Shown here: piece after piece, positions 7,518-14,632 of the stretch
How the letters are laid out: each line of letters opens with the position of its first letter
Position numbering within the stretch: position 1 is the stretch's first letter
Source: Coriobacteriia bacterium
GTDB taxonomy: Bacteria; Actinomycetota; Coriobacteriia; Coriobacteriales; UMGS124
Length of the DNA: 18,064 nucleotides
NCBI GenBank assembly: GCA_018368455.1
Contig: JAGZEG010000027.1
Location: 1 to 18,064 of the forward strand
Direction of reading: 5' to 3'
The notes under the pieces: model-generated
Told to the model about the DNA's origin: nothing
What the model saw: only the letters and a program-made list of their open reading frames with translations
Database searches by the model: none
Program-made: the position numbers and the translations under genes

Positions 7518-8501
7518 ATGGCTATTCACAAGCATAAGCACGCGACACAGCAGCCCGCACCTTTTGGCCCGGCTGCCGTGGCACCCAACCCCGTGGGTCA
7601 GCGCTTTGAGCCGTCGGCCGCCTATGCCGGCGCATACGGCGCGCAGCAGCCTCCCGCCTCGGCTCCCCGACGCAAGGGCGTGCGCCCGCTACTTGTCATT
7701 CTCATCGCGCTTCTGACGCTCGTGCTCGGCGCTGTGCTCGGCATGGTATTTCTTGGCAACCTCATCCCCTGGCCGCAGCAGCCCATAGCGTCCACGATCA
7801 CGGAGAGTCAACTTGATGAGCCCGTGGGCAGCTACACGTATGAGGGTGAGCGCTTCGAGATCACGGCGCGCCAGGCCATCGAGGATTCCGTGAGTTTGAG
7901 CTCTGTTCGTAACGATGACGGCACGTACAAGGCTCCGACGGCTGACATGATCATGTCATATGCGCGCAACCGTATCCTTGCTGACAAGGTGGCTGAGGCG
8001 GGAATCGTTGTTTCCGACGACGAGCTCAACGACTACCTGCAGCAGCTGTCCGGCACGACGGATCTCGCTACGATCGCCAACACGTACGGCATGGACGTTG
8101 ATCAGGCGCGGACGATTCTGACGGAGGCCGCCGGCGTCAAGGCATTGCGCGACCAGGTCATCGGCGAGGTTCCCGCAGCGCCCCAGGCCCCGCAGGCCCC
8201 CGAGAACGGTGATACTGAGACGGCGAACGCCGACTATGCCACGTACATCATCGCTCTGCTCGGCGATGCCTGGGACAGCGCGCACGGGACGTGGGCAAAC
8301 CAGGACAACGTGTTCTATGCCGTGCTCAAGGACGCCACGTTCTCGGCTGACTCGGCAAACTACGAGGCTGCCCAGCTGGCTTACTACGTCGCCTACCAGC
8401 AGTACCAGTCCACAACGACGACGGTGAGCTCGCAGTGGACCGACTACGTCAACCAGTTCATGGTCAACGGTGCCGTGACGGTCAACACGCTGCTGTCGTA
8501 G
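7518..8501 (+). CDS. Single-pass membrane protein with SurA-N-like chaperone domain
   Basis: 327 residues. The first ~56 are a cytoplasmic, Pro/Ala/Gln-rich tail ending in RRK, followed by one membrane helix (57-80). The rest would be outside the cell. Residues ~140-215 (ARNRILADKVAE, VVSDDELNDYLQQL, then a DVDQARTIL helix) resemble the N-terminal peptide-binding domain shared by SurA, PrsA-type foldases and trigger factor. No parvulin PPIase domain follows. Instead there is a Pro/Ala hinge (~218-232) and a helical end rich in Tyr and Gln. The likely role is a membrane-anchored, foldase-related protein without isomerase activity; fold similarity is by eye. The ATG at 7518 has CGAGG five bases upstream. 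The DUF523 gene starts 13 bases downstream, probably in the same transcript. Confidence 0.65.
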   Translation: MAIHKHKHATQQPAPFGPAAVAPNPVGQRFEPSAAYAGAYGAQQPPASAPRRKGVRPLLVILIALLTLVLGAVLGMVFLGNLIPWPQQPIASTITESQLDEPVGSYTYEGERFEITARQAIEDSVSLSSVRNDDGTYKAPTADMIMSYARNRILADKVAEAGIVVSDDELNDYLQQLSGTTDLATIANTYGMDVDQARTILTEAAGVKALRDQVIGEVPAAPQAPQAPENGDTETANADYATYIIALLGDAWDSAHGTWANQDNVFYAVLKDATFSADSANYEAAQLAYYVAYQQYQSTTTTVSSQWTDYVNQFMVNGAVTVNTLLS

Positions 8502-8514
8502 GGCGCCTGTCGTC

Positions 8515-9060
8515 ATGGGCACCTCAAAACCTACGGCCCTCTCCGAGCAAGACGCAGATCGCGCCTCTCGCGCGTTGGCAGCGCTGCGTGCGCTTCCCGA
8601 CGGCGCGCCTGTCGTTGTGAGTGCCTGCCTACTCGGCGTGCCCTGCCGCTACGATGGCAGCGCGCGCCCTAACGACTGCGTCCGTGCCCTAACGGAGCGC
8701 TTGCATGTTGTGCGCGTCTGTCCCGAGAGGGCGAGTGGCCTGCCCGTGCCCCGCCCTCCTGCCGAGGCACAGCCCACCACGGGTCGCATTATCCTGCGCG
8801 ATGGCTCCGACGTCACGGCCGCCTTTGAGCGCGGGGCGCAGCTCATGGCGGACGTTGCGTCTATCAGCGGCGCAAGGGTGGCCATCCTCAAGGCGCACAG
8901 CCCTTCGTGTGGCGTCGCCTGCGTCTATGACGGCACATTCACGAGAACGCTGCGTCCCGGCTTCGGTGTGCTCGCACAGCGCCTGCTCGATGCTGGCATG
9001 CTCCTCGTGGACGAACACGAGCTCGCGACGGCGCTTTCCTTGGAGCCTGCGGGGGAGTAG
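8515..9060 (+). CDS. DUF523 family protein (TudS-like)
   Basis: 181 residues, a full-length DUF523 protein. All three family blocks are present: VSACLLGVPCRYDG (Cys38, Cys44), VCPE followed by GLPVPRPPAE (Cys69, Glu71) and AHSPSCG (Cys132). The characterised member TudS is a 2-thiouracil desulfurase that holds an oxygen-sensitive [4Fe-4S] cluster on three conserved cysteines; the cysteines needed for that appear present here. Many DUF523 proteins have no proven substrate, so a desulfurase role is a family-based suggestion only. The first ~28 residues are an extra helical segment before the usual start. It follows the SurA-N-like gene by 13 bases with a weak AGGG ribosome site near the upstream stop, which suggests co-transcription. 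Confidence 0.85.
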   Translation: MGTSKPTALSEQDADRASRALAALRALPDGAPVVVSACLLGVPCRYDGSARPNDCVRALTERLHVVRVCPERASGLPVPRPPAEAQPTTGRIILRDGSDVTAAFERGAQLMADVASISGARVAILKAHSPSCGVACVYDGTFTRTLRPGFGVLAQRLLDAGMLLVDEHELATALSLEPAGE

Positions 9061-9193
9061 CAGGGCGTCCTTACACTCCCTTGACGTGCGCCTTGCAGGC
9101 GTGCGACATCGCGGCGCTAGGCTGTCTTCCAAGATCGCATACGTGGGCCTCGATGTCCCGCGCGTGCTCAGAGCCCCGTCTTGGGAGGAAGCC

Positions 9194-10027
9194 TTGAGTT
9201 CAGTTGCTGCGAGCGTTGCCGTTGCCGGCGAAAAGGTCAACGTCATGGAGGGCGCGTACAGCGTCGCCGGTGCCGTCAAGCCGAAGGTCGCCGTCAAGGA
9301 CCTCGACCTGTACTATGGCGACTTCCAGGCGCTCAAGAAGGTGAACATCGACATCCTCGAGAACGAGGTCACGGCGTTCATCGGCCCGTCCGGCTGCGGC
9401 AAGTCAACGTTTCTGCGCTGCCTCAACCGCATGAACGACCTCATCAAGGGCTGTCGCATCGACGGCAAGATCACGATTTCGGGAGACGACGTCTACCAAG
9501 ACATGGATCCCTATGCCCTGCGTCGCCGCGTCGGCATGGTGTTCCAGCGCCCCAACCCATTCCCGATGAGCATCTATGACAACATCGCCTATGCGCCGCG
9601 TGCTCATGGCATCAAGAAGCGTGCCGACCTCGACCGCGTCGTTGAGGAGTCCCTGCGCGCCGCCGCTATCTGGGACGAGGTCAAGGACCGCCTGCACAAG
9701 AGCGCTCTGGGCCTGTCCGGAGGCCAGCAGCAGCGCCTGTGCATCGCCCGCGCCCTTGCTGTCAAGCCCGAGGTTCTGCTCATGGACGAGCCTACCTCGG
9801 CGCTCGACCCCATTTCGACGAAGATGGTCGAGGAGTTGACGTGCGAGCTCAAGAAGGACCGCACCGTCATTATCGTCACGCACAACATGCAGCAGGCCAC
9901 GCGCGTTGCCGACAAGACGGCGTTCTTCCTGCTCGGCGAGATGGTCGAGTTCGGCGCCACGTCGCAGATCTTTGGCGATCCGCGTGACCAGCGTACGAGC
10001 GATTACATCAACGGCCGCTTCAGCTAA
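9194..10027 (+). CDS. pstB: Phosphate ABC transporter ATP-binding protein PstB
   Basis: Cytoplasmic ATPase of the high-affinity phosphate importer. From the TTG at 9194 it has 277 residues. Walker A is GPSGCGKST (64-72), the Q-loop continues into RPNPFPMSIYDNIAYAPR (Gln118), the signature is LSGGQQQR (174-181), Walker B is VLLMDEP, and the switch His is 230 (THN). The NPFPMSIYDN and PTSALDPIS blocks are diagnostic of PstB. The TTG start has a strong GGGAGGA site with good spacing; the alternative ATG at 9245 gives 260 residues, closer to the usual length, with a weaker AAAAGG site. The frame stays open upstream into the DUF523 gene, but that overlap is a shadow. Downstream are PhoB- and PhoR-type genes. 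The membrane and binding subunits PstS, PstC and PstA and the regulator PhoU do not flank it within the window, so PstB must pair with subunits encoded elsewhere. Confidence 0.95.
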   Translation: MSSVAASVAVAGEKVNVMEGAYSVAGAVKPKVAVKDLDLYYGDFQALKKVNIDILENEVTAFIGPSGCGKSTFLRCLNRMNDLIKGCRIDGKITISGDDVYQDMDPYALRRRVGMVFQRPNPFPMSIYDNIAYAPRAHGIKKRADLDRVVEESLRAAAIWDEVKDRLHKSALGLSGGQQQRLCIARALAVKPEVLLMDEPTSALDPISTKMVEELTCELKKDRTVIIVTHNMQQATRVADKTAFFLLGEMVEFGATSQIFGDPRDQRTSDYINGRFS

Positions 10028-10069
10028 GATAGCCGGATACGGGCCATCGGCGTTGAGGGGCTGAAGCGC

Positions 10070-10741
10070 ATGATCTATTACGTTGAGGATGAGCGCAACA
10101 TCCGCGAGCTTACGGTGTATACGCTCATGCAGTCGGGCCTTGAGGTCGAGGGCTTCGGCACCGATGCTGAGTTCCGCGCAGCGTGCGAGCGCCGCCTGCC
10201 CGACGCCATCCTGCTGGATATCATGCTGCCAGATGCCGATGGCCTGCAAATTCTCAAGCGCCTGCGTGCCAATCCCTCGACGGCGGACATCCCCGTCATG
10301 ATGGTGACGGCCAAAGACACAGAGTTCGACACCGTCGTGGCGCTTGACGGCGGGGCGGACGACTACCTTTCCAAGCCGTTCGGCATGATGGAGCTCGTGA
10401 GCCGCTGCCGCGCTTTGCTGCGCCGCGCCCGGCGCCTCGCTCCGGCCGATGACACGCTTACGGTGGGCGACCTCGCACTGTCGCCCTCGCGCCACGAAGT
10501 CAGCCTGGACGGAGCTCCCGTTTCGCTGACGCTGCGCGAGTTCGACTTGCTGGCTTACCTCATGGCGCATCCCGGCATCGTGTGCACGCGCGACAGCCTG
10601 CTCAAACAGGTGTGGGGCTGGGACTTCGACGGCGGAAGCCGCACGGTCGACGTCCACGTGCAGACGTTGCGCAGCAAGCTCGAGGGGTCGAGCGCTGCCA
10701 TAGAGACTGTCCGCGGCGTGGGCTATCGCCTGCGTGGCTAG
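10070..10741 (+). CDS. phoB: PhoB-type response regulator (OmpR family)
   Basis: 223 residues. The receiver domain has the acidic pair Glu6-Asp7, phospho-acceptor Asp50 (AILLDIMLPD), Thr80 and Lys102 (SKPFG). A winged-helix DNA-binding domain of the OmpR/PhoB class fills ~130-222, with LTLREFDLLAYLM and the recognition region SRTVDVHVQTLRSKLE. It starts 42 bases after pstB with a GAGGGG ribosome site and is followed by a PhoR-like kinase. The pairing and the neighbouring pstB make phosphate control the best guess. OmpR-family regulators look alike, so the name rests on context. It would activate phosphate-scavenging genes when phosphorylated by the kinase downstream. Confidence 0.85.
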   Translation: MIYYVEDERNIRELTVYTLMQSGLEVEGFGTDAEFRAACERRLPDAILLDIMLPDADGLQILKRLRANPSTADIPVMMVTAKDTEFDTVVALDGGADDYLSKPFGMMELVSRCRALLRRARRLAPADDTLTVGDLALSPSRHEVSLDGAPVSLTLREFDLLAYLMAHPGIVCTRDSLLKQVWGWDFDGGSRTVDVHVQTLRSKLEGSSAAIETVRGVGYRLRG

Positions 10742-10795
10742 AGCTGGCAGCTCATCCTCATGGCCGCAGCAACGTTGCAAGGGCGCGAGGCCCTC

Positions 10796-12346
10796 ATGAC
10801 GTCACCCCAGGAAGCCCCTGCTCAGGCGGATGCTCCTGTCCAGGCGAACGATCCATCGCCAGTTGCGGCGCACCCCTCCATGCGGCGCAAACTGTTCTGG
10901 GCGCTGTTCACGATGGGCGCTCTCATTCTCGTTGCGTGCGTTGTCGCGTCTGCCCTGCTCATGCAGCGCTCCATCATCGACGCGAGCGAGAAAGAACTCG
11001 TGCAGGAGTGCGCTGCCATCGCGGCGGTGCTCGACGCGAGCAACGACCCCGTGGGACTGGCCGTGTCGCTGGCCGACGAGGGCGATGCGGTCGCGGACAC
11101 GCGCCTGACGCTCATCGATCCCGACGGAACGGTCGTGTTCGACAGCGTCCAAGACGCTTCGCTGCTCGGGAACCACGCCGACCGCCCCGAGGTTCGCGCC
11201 GCGCTCGAAGGAGGCAGTGGCTCGGCCGTGCGCAGCAGCTCCACGCTGTCGCAGGTGTTGCTCTATGGCGCCCAGAGGCTCGAGAGTGGGCAGGTGCTGC
11301 GTCTGTCGCTCACACGAAGCGGCGCGCTCGGCGCTCTGGCAAACCTGCTGCCAGCCGCCGTGCTCATCCTCATCGCACTCGTCGCGCTGTGCTACGCGGT
11401 CTCCAACGCGCTGGCACGCCGACTCGTTGCCCCGCTCGACACCGTCGATCCCTCGCATCCGCTCGAGCACGGCGAGGACGCGTACGTCGAGCTTTTGCCC
11501 CTGTTGCGTCGCATGGACGAGCAGCGCCGCCAGATCGACGAGCAGGTCCTGCGTCTTTCGGACAACGATCGCATGCGCGTTGAGTTTACGGCGAATGTGA
11601 CACACGAGCTCAAGACTCCGCTGACGTCGATATCAGGGTATGCCGAGCTCATTGAGACTGGCCTGGCGGCTCCGGCGGACGTGCCCGAGTTCGCACGTCG
11701 CATCCACGAGGAGGCCCAACACCTCACGTCGCTTGTCAACGACATCCTCACACTGTCGAAGATGGACGAGGCCGAGCGCGTTGACGGCGCCCTGGGCACA
11801 TGCGAGCCTGTCGATCTCGCCCAGGTCGCACAGAGCGTCGTGGGGCGTCTGACATCTCGCGCGGCAGATGCCGACGTCACGTTCGAGCTTGTGGGTGCGG
11901 ATCGGCCCGTCAATGCGCTCGGCATGCCCAAGCTCATCGACCAGATCATCTACAACCTGTGCGACAACGCGACGCGCTACAACCGGCCGGGCGGCGTCAT
12001 CACCGTGACGACGGGCGTGGCGCAGGATGACCGCCCGTATGTGAGCGTCGCTGACACGGGTATCGGCATTGCTCCAGAGAATCTCGAGAAAGTGTTTGCC
12101 CGCTTCTATCGCGTCGACGCGAGCCGCTCGCGCCAGACAGGGGGTACGGGCCTTGGCCTGGCCATCGTCAAGCACGCAGCGCGCTGCCACGACGCGCGAC
12201 TCGACATTTCGAGCGAGCTTGGCACCGGCACGACAATCACAGTGAGCTTCCACGGCGCCAAGGACACGGCGTGGCTCAAGAACGTGGGCTCAGACGGTGA
12301 AGGCGGTTATTTTGGGACGACGGAGCTCGGAGGCGCCGGTCTGTAG
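10796..12346 (+). CDS. phoR: PhoR-type sensor histidine kinase
   Basis: Membrane sensor kinase, 516 residues from the ATG at 10796, which has GCGAGG five bases upstream. An in-frame ATG at 10760 gives 528 residues but lacks a good ribosome site. TM1 (~34-57) and TM2 (~184-202) flank an external domain containing DPDGTVVFDS and a NHADRPEVRAAL block, both typical of PhoR-family sensors. The H-box is FTANVTHELKTPLTS (His270), the N-box is IIYNLCDNATRYN, and the G-boxes are DTGIGI and GTGLGLAI. It is the likely partner of the regulator 54 bases upstream. The C-terminus runs ~25 residues past the ATPase domain and is Gly-rich. The stop codon lies inside the loop of a strong hairpin shared with the convergent TetR gene. 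Confidence 0.88.
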   Translation: MTSPQEAPAQADAPVQANDPSPVAAHPSMRRKLFWALFTMGALILVACVVASALLMQRSIIDASEKELVQECAAIAAVLDASNDPVGLAVSLADEGDAVADTRLTLIDPDGTVVFDSVQDASLLGNHADRPEVRAALEGGSGSAVRSSSTLSQVLLYGAQRLESGQVLRLSLTRSGALGALANLLPAAVLILIALVALCYAVSNALARRLVAPLDTVDPSHPLEHGEDAYVELLPLLRRMDEQRRQIDEQVLRLSDNDRMRVEFTANVTHELKTPLTSISGYAELIETGLAAPADVPEFARRIHEEAQHLTSLVNDILTLSKMDEAERVDGALGTCEPVDLAQVAQSVVGRLTSRAADADVTFELVGADRPVNALGMPKLIDQIIYNLCDNATRYNRPGGVITVTTGVAQDDRPYVSVADTGIGIAPENLEKVFARFYRVDASRSRQTGGTGLGLAIVKHAARCHDARLDISSELGTGTTITVSFHGAKDTAWLKNVGSDGEGGYFGTTELGGAGL

Positions 12347-12361
12347 GCGGCGCCTCCGAGC
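12325..12361. terminator. Bidirectional hairpin between convergent phoR and tetR
   Basis: A perfect 14-bp stem (12325-12338 with 12348-12361) closes a 9-base loop that contains the phoR stop codon (12344-12346). It ends 7 bases from the stop of the convergent TetR gene. Neither strand has a T-run right after the stem, so it is not a textbook intrinsic terminator. It may limit read-through or block 3' exonucleases for both messages. Confidence 0.55.
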
Positions 12362-12367
12362 GCGATG

Positions 12368-12973
12368 CTATGCCTGCAGAGCCTCTTCCCAGGCCTCCTC
12401 GGGGAACGGTATGCCCGCTCCCTCGCACATGGCCTTGAGCAGCAGCTTGATCAGACGCTCGCGCGACACCTGCTCGCCCGACTGCACCCATGCGACATAC
12501 GTTGACATCATGCCGCCGGCACAGAAGTCGGCATAGAGGTCGCGCAGGTCGGGGTCGAGTGACGTTCGGCTTGCCAGTACGTCGAGGATGGCCTGCTTAA
12601 GGATGGCCTTCTCGTCGTTGAGCAAGAACGAGTAGGATGGCGTGAGCGCGATGCGACGGTGCAGGTCGGCGTCCTGATCGACGACGGCATTGAGCAGCGT
12701 CGTCATACGCTGTACGGGCGGAACGGGGCTGTCCTCTATGATCTCGTGCGTCAGACCGAGCAGTCGTTCCGCCCTCTCGTGCTCCATGGCGCGCACGAGG
12801 GCGTCTTTTGAGGGATAGTGCAGGTAGAACGTCTTACGGTCAACGCCGGCACGCTGGGCGATCTGCGTGACCGTGATGTCGTCGTAGTCCTGCTCGCGCA
12901 TGAGCTCGCCCATGGCCTGGGTGATGGCCGCCCGCGTGCGCTCGATACGCCTGTCAATCTTCCTCGCCGTCAT
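12368..12973 (-). CDS. TetR-family transcriptional regulator
   Basis: 201 residues, normal TetR length. The DNA-binding domain occupies ~5-65, with the helix-turn-helix ITVTQIAQRAGVDRKTFYLHYPSKDALV. The C-terminal region has the helical ligand-binding and dimer pattern, with a FCAGGMMSTYVAWV segment similar to the FxxxGxxxxxxxW motif of several TetR subfamilies. The ATG at 12973 has GAAGG about eight bases upstream. It is divergent from the radical SAM gene 213 bases away, and a 23-bp inverted repeat lies over that gene's likely promoter. The simplest reading is a local repressor of the radical SAM gene, perhaps self-regulated. Ligand unknown. Confidence 0.9.
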   Translation of the reverse strand: MTARKIDRRIERTRAAITQAMGELMREQDYDDITVTQIAQRAGVDRKTFYLHYPSKDALVRAMEHERAERLLGLTHEIIEDSPVPPVQRMTTLLNAVVDQDADLHRRIALTPSYSFLLNDEKAILKQAILDVLASRTSLDPDLRDLYADFCAGGMMSTYVAWVQSGEQVSRERLIKLLLKAMCEGAGIPFPEEAWEEALQA

Positions 12974-13131
12974 GGCCTCGACCTTCGACTGTGCCCCGAC
13001 CGCTTGCGCCCATCCGTGCAGACGCGTACCTCGAGGCTCCCATTATGTTTGCCAGTTTAAACCAAATTGGAAGCGGGCAACGCGCCAACCTGATTAAGAA
13101 CGTTCTCATCTGTGGCATAATAACACCTCGA

Positions 13132-13161
13132 TTGGGTATAACTCATCAAGTGAGATATATC
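13132..13161 (+). promoter_or_regulatory. Candidate promoter of the radical SAM gene
   Basis: TTGGGT (13132-13137) is followed by GATATA (13154-13159) after 16 bases, or by TATATC (13156-13161) after 18. The region is AT-rich and lies 26 bases before the start codon. It is almost completely overlapped by the candidate operator. Confidence 0.45.
13137..13159. promoter_or_regulatory. Candidate TetR operator (23-bp inverted repeat)
   Basis: TATAACTCA and TGAGATATA are 9-bp arms with one mismatch, separated by 5 bases. The repeat covers the -35/-10 spacer and the -10 region of the radical SAM gene. The size and position match TetR-family operators that block RNA polymerase. A perfect palindrome AGATATATCT (13153-13162) overlaps its right arm. 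Confidence 0.5.
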
Positions 13162-13186
13162 TACTCGTCGAAATGAGGGGCATGAC

Positions 13187-14599
13187 ATGAGCTTCACAGA
13201 TCAGATAAAGGGACAGGTTGCCGGATTTGGCATGGATCGGGCTCTCGGCTATCTCAAGAAGGACCCTGAACGCAACATCCCGCGCCTCATGGAGTTTGTC
13301 GATCGCTTCTGCCCCGAGGACCTTTTCGTTGAGCAGCGTTATGCCGTGCGTCGCTCCATTGCAAATCGTGACAACTGGTACGACCTCATCATGCGGCTCT
13401 ACGAGCTCGACCCCCACGTGCGTGACACGTTCTTCCGCACGTTTCTCGTCAATGCCAACTTCGTGGGCTGGCCCCAACAGGAGCGCATGCGTCAGGAGCA
13501 TGGCTGCAACATTCCCTGGGCTGTGCTGCTCGATCCCACGAGCGCCTGCAACCTGCGATGCACCGGCTGCTGGGCGGCGGAATACGGCCATCGTCTGTCG
13601 CTGGATATCGAGACGATTGACGATATCATCAGGCAGGGAGAGGAGCTGGGTTGCTACTTCTACATCTACACGGGAGGCGAGCCGCTCGTGCGCAAGGGCG
13701 ACCTCATGGAGCTCTGCGAACGCCATCCCGAAGCAAGCTTCATGTGCTTCACAAACGGCACGCTTATCGACGAGGCGTTCTGCGAGCGCTTGCTTGCGGT
13801 GGGTAACTTCATCCCCGTGCTGTCCGTCGAGGGGGATCGCGACGCTACGGACGCACGACGCGGGACGGGGACGTACGACAAGGTAGTGCGTGCGATGGGA
13901 CTGCTGCGCGAGGCCCGTCTACCGTTTGGCATCTCGGCGTGCGTGACGAGCGCCAACGAGGAGGCCATCTGCTCGGAGGACTACTTCCGGCAGATGATCG
14001 ATTGGGGAGCGCTGTTTTGCTGGTTCTTTACGTTCATGCCCGTGGGCGTTGGCGCGACGGCCGAACTCGTGCCCAGCGCTGCCCAGCGCGAGCACATGTT
14101 CCGATTCATCCGGGGCCAGCGCACGAAGCTGCCGCTGTTCACGATGGACTTCTGGGGCGACAGCGAGTATGTGGGTGGTTGCATAGCAGGTGGTCGACGC
14201 TACCTACACATCAACGCGGCGGGCGATGTCGAACCCTGCGTGTTCGCGCACTACTCAAACGCCAACATCCATGACACGACGCTGCTCGATGCGTTGCGCT
14301 CGCCGCTGTTCATGGCATATCACGACGGCCAGCCATTCAACGAGAACCTGCTGAAGCCCTGCCCCATTCTGGACAACCCGGGCAGGCTCGCGACTATGGT
14401 AGACGCCGCGGGCGCCCGCTCGACGGATCTCGAGACACCTGAGGACGCACGTGCGCTGTGCGACAAGTGCGTGCAGGAGGCTCTTGAGTGGGCACCCGTG
14501 GCCGATGAGCTCTGGAAGGCGTGCAAGGTCGAGAAGCAGGCTCGTGTCGAGCGCCGTGCCCGCGACCTCGCCGCCATGTATGCCGCCCGGGAAAAGTAG
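13187..14599 (+). CDS. Radical SAM enzyme with SPASM-like C-terminal cysteines
   Basis: 470 residues, cytoplasmic. A ~105-residue helical N-terminal region precedes the radical SAM core. The cluster motif CNLRCTGC (Cys121, 125, 128) binds the SAM-cleaving [4Fe-4S] cluster, and TGGEP (162-166) is the usual SAM-contact strand. The C-terminal part has Cys332, Cys351 (GDVEPC), Cys392 (KPCP) and Cys425/Cys428 (CDKC), a spacing like SPASM/twitch domains that bind extra clusters. Such enzymes often modify peptides or cofactors, but no precursor peptide gene is visible nearby, so I assign no reaction. The ATG has GAGGGG upstream with good spacing. It is divergent from a TetR repressor with a candidate operator over its promoter, pointing to ligand-induced expression. 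The convergent neighbour is an iron-sulfur aldo/keto reductase. Family call is firm, function unknown. Confidence 0.9.
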   Translation: MSFTDQIKGQVAGFGMDRALGYLKKDPERNIPRLMEFVDRFCPEDLFVEQRYAVRRSIANRDNWYDLIMRLYELDPHVRDTFFRTFLVNANFVGWPQQERMRQEHGCNIPWAVLLDPTSACNLRCTGCWAAEYGHRLSLDIETIDDIIRQGEELGCYFYIYTGGEPLVRKGDLMELCERHPEASFMCFTNGTLIDEAFCERLLAVGNFIPVLSVEGDRDATDARRGTGTYDKVVRAMGLLREARLPFGISACVTSANEEAICSEDYFRQMIDWGALFCWFFTFMPVGVGATAELVPSAAQREHMFRFIRGQRTKLPLFTMDFWGDSEYVGGCIAGGRRYLHINAAGDVEPCVFAHYSNANIHDTTLLDALRSPLFMAYHDGQPFNENLLKPCPILDNPGRLATMVDAAGARSTDLETPEDARALCDKCVQEALEWAPVADELWKACKVEKQARVERRARDLAAMYAAREK

Positions 14600-14632
14600 G
14601 GGGAGAGCTCCGCTCTGCTCTCGCCGCCAACC

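Noticed and set aside
8705..9193. Upstream in-frame extension of pstB into the DUF523 gene
   Set aside because: The extra residues do not resemble PstB, they overlap DUF523 in another frame, and a TTG start with a strong ribosome site lies at 9194.
9404..10780. 458-codon minus-strand open frame across pstB and phoB
   Set aside because: The opposite strand encodes two complete, motif-rich proteins. The antisense product has no recognisable domain.
13049..13059. Shared TGCCAGTTTA string here and near 16746 as a common regulatory site
   Set aside because: The match is ten bases only, the sites are oriented differently relative to their genes, and the flanks do not align well.
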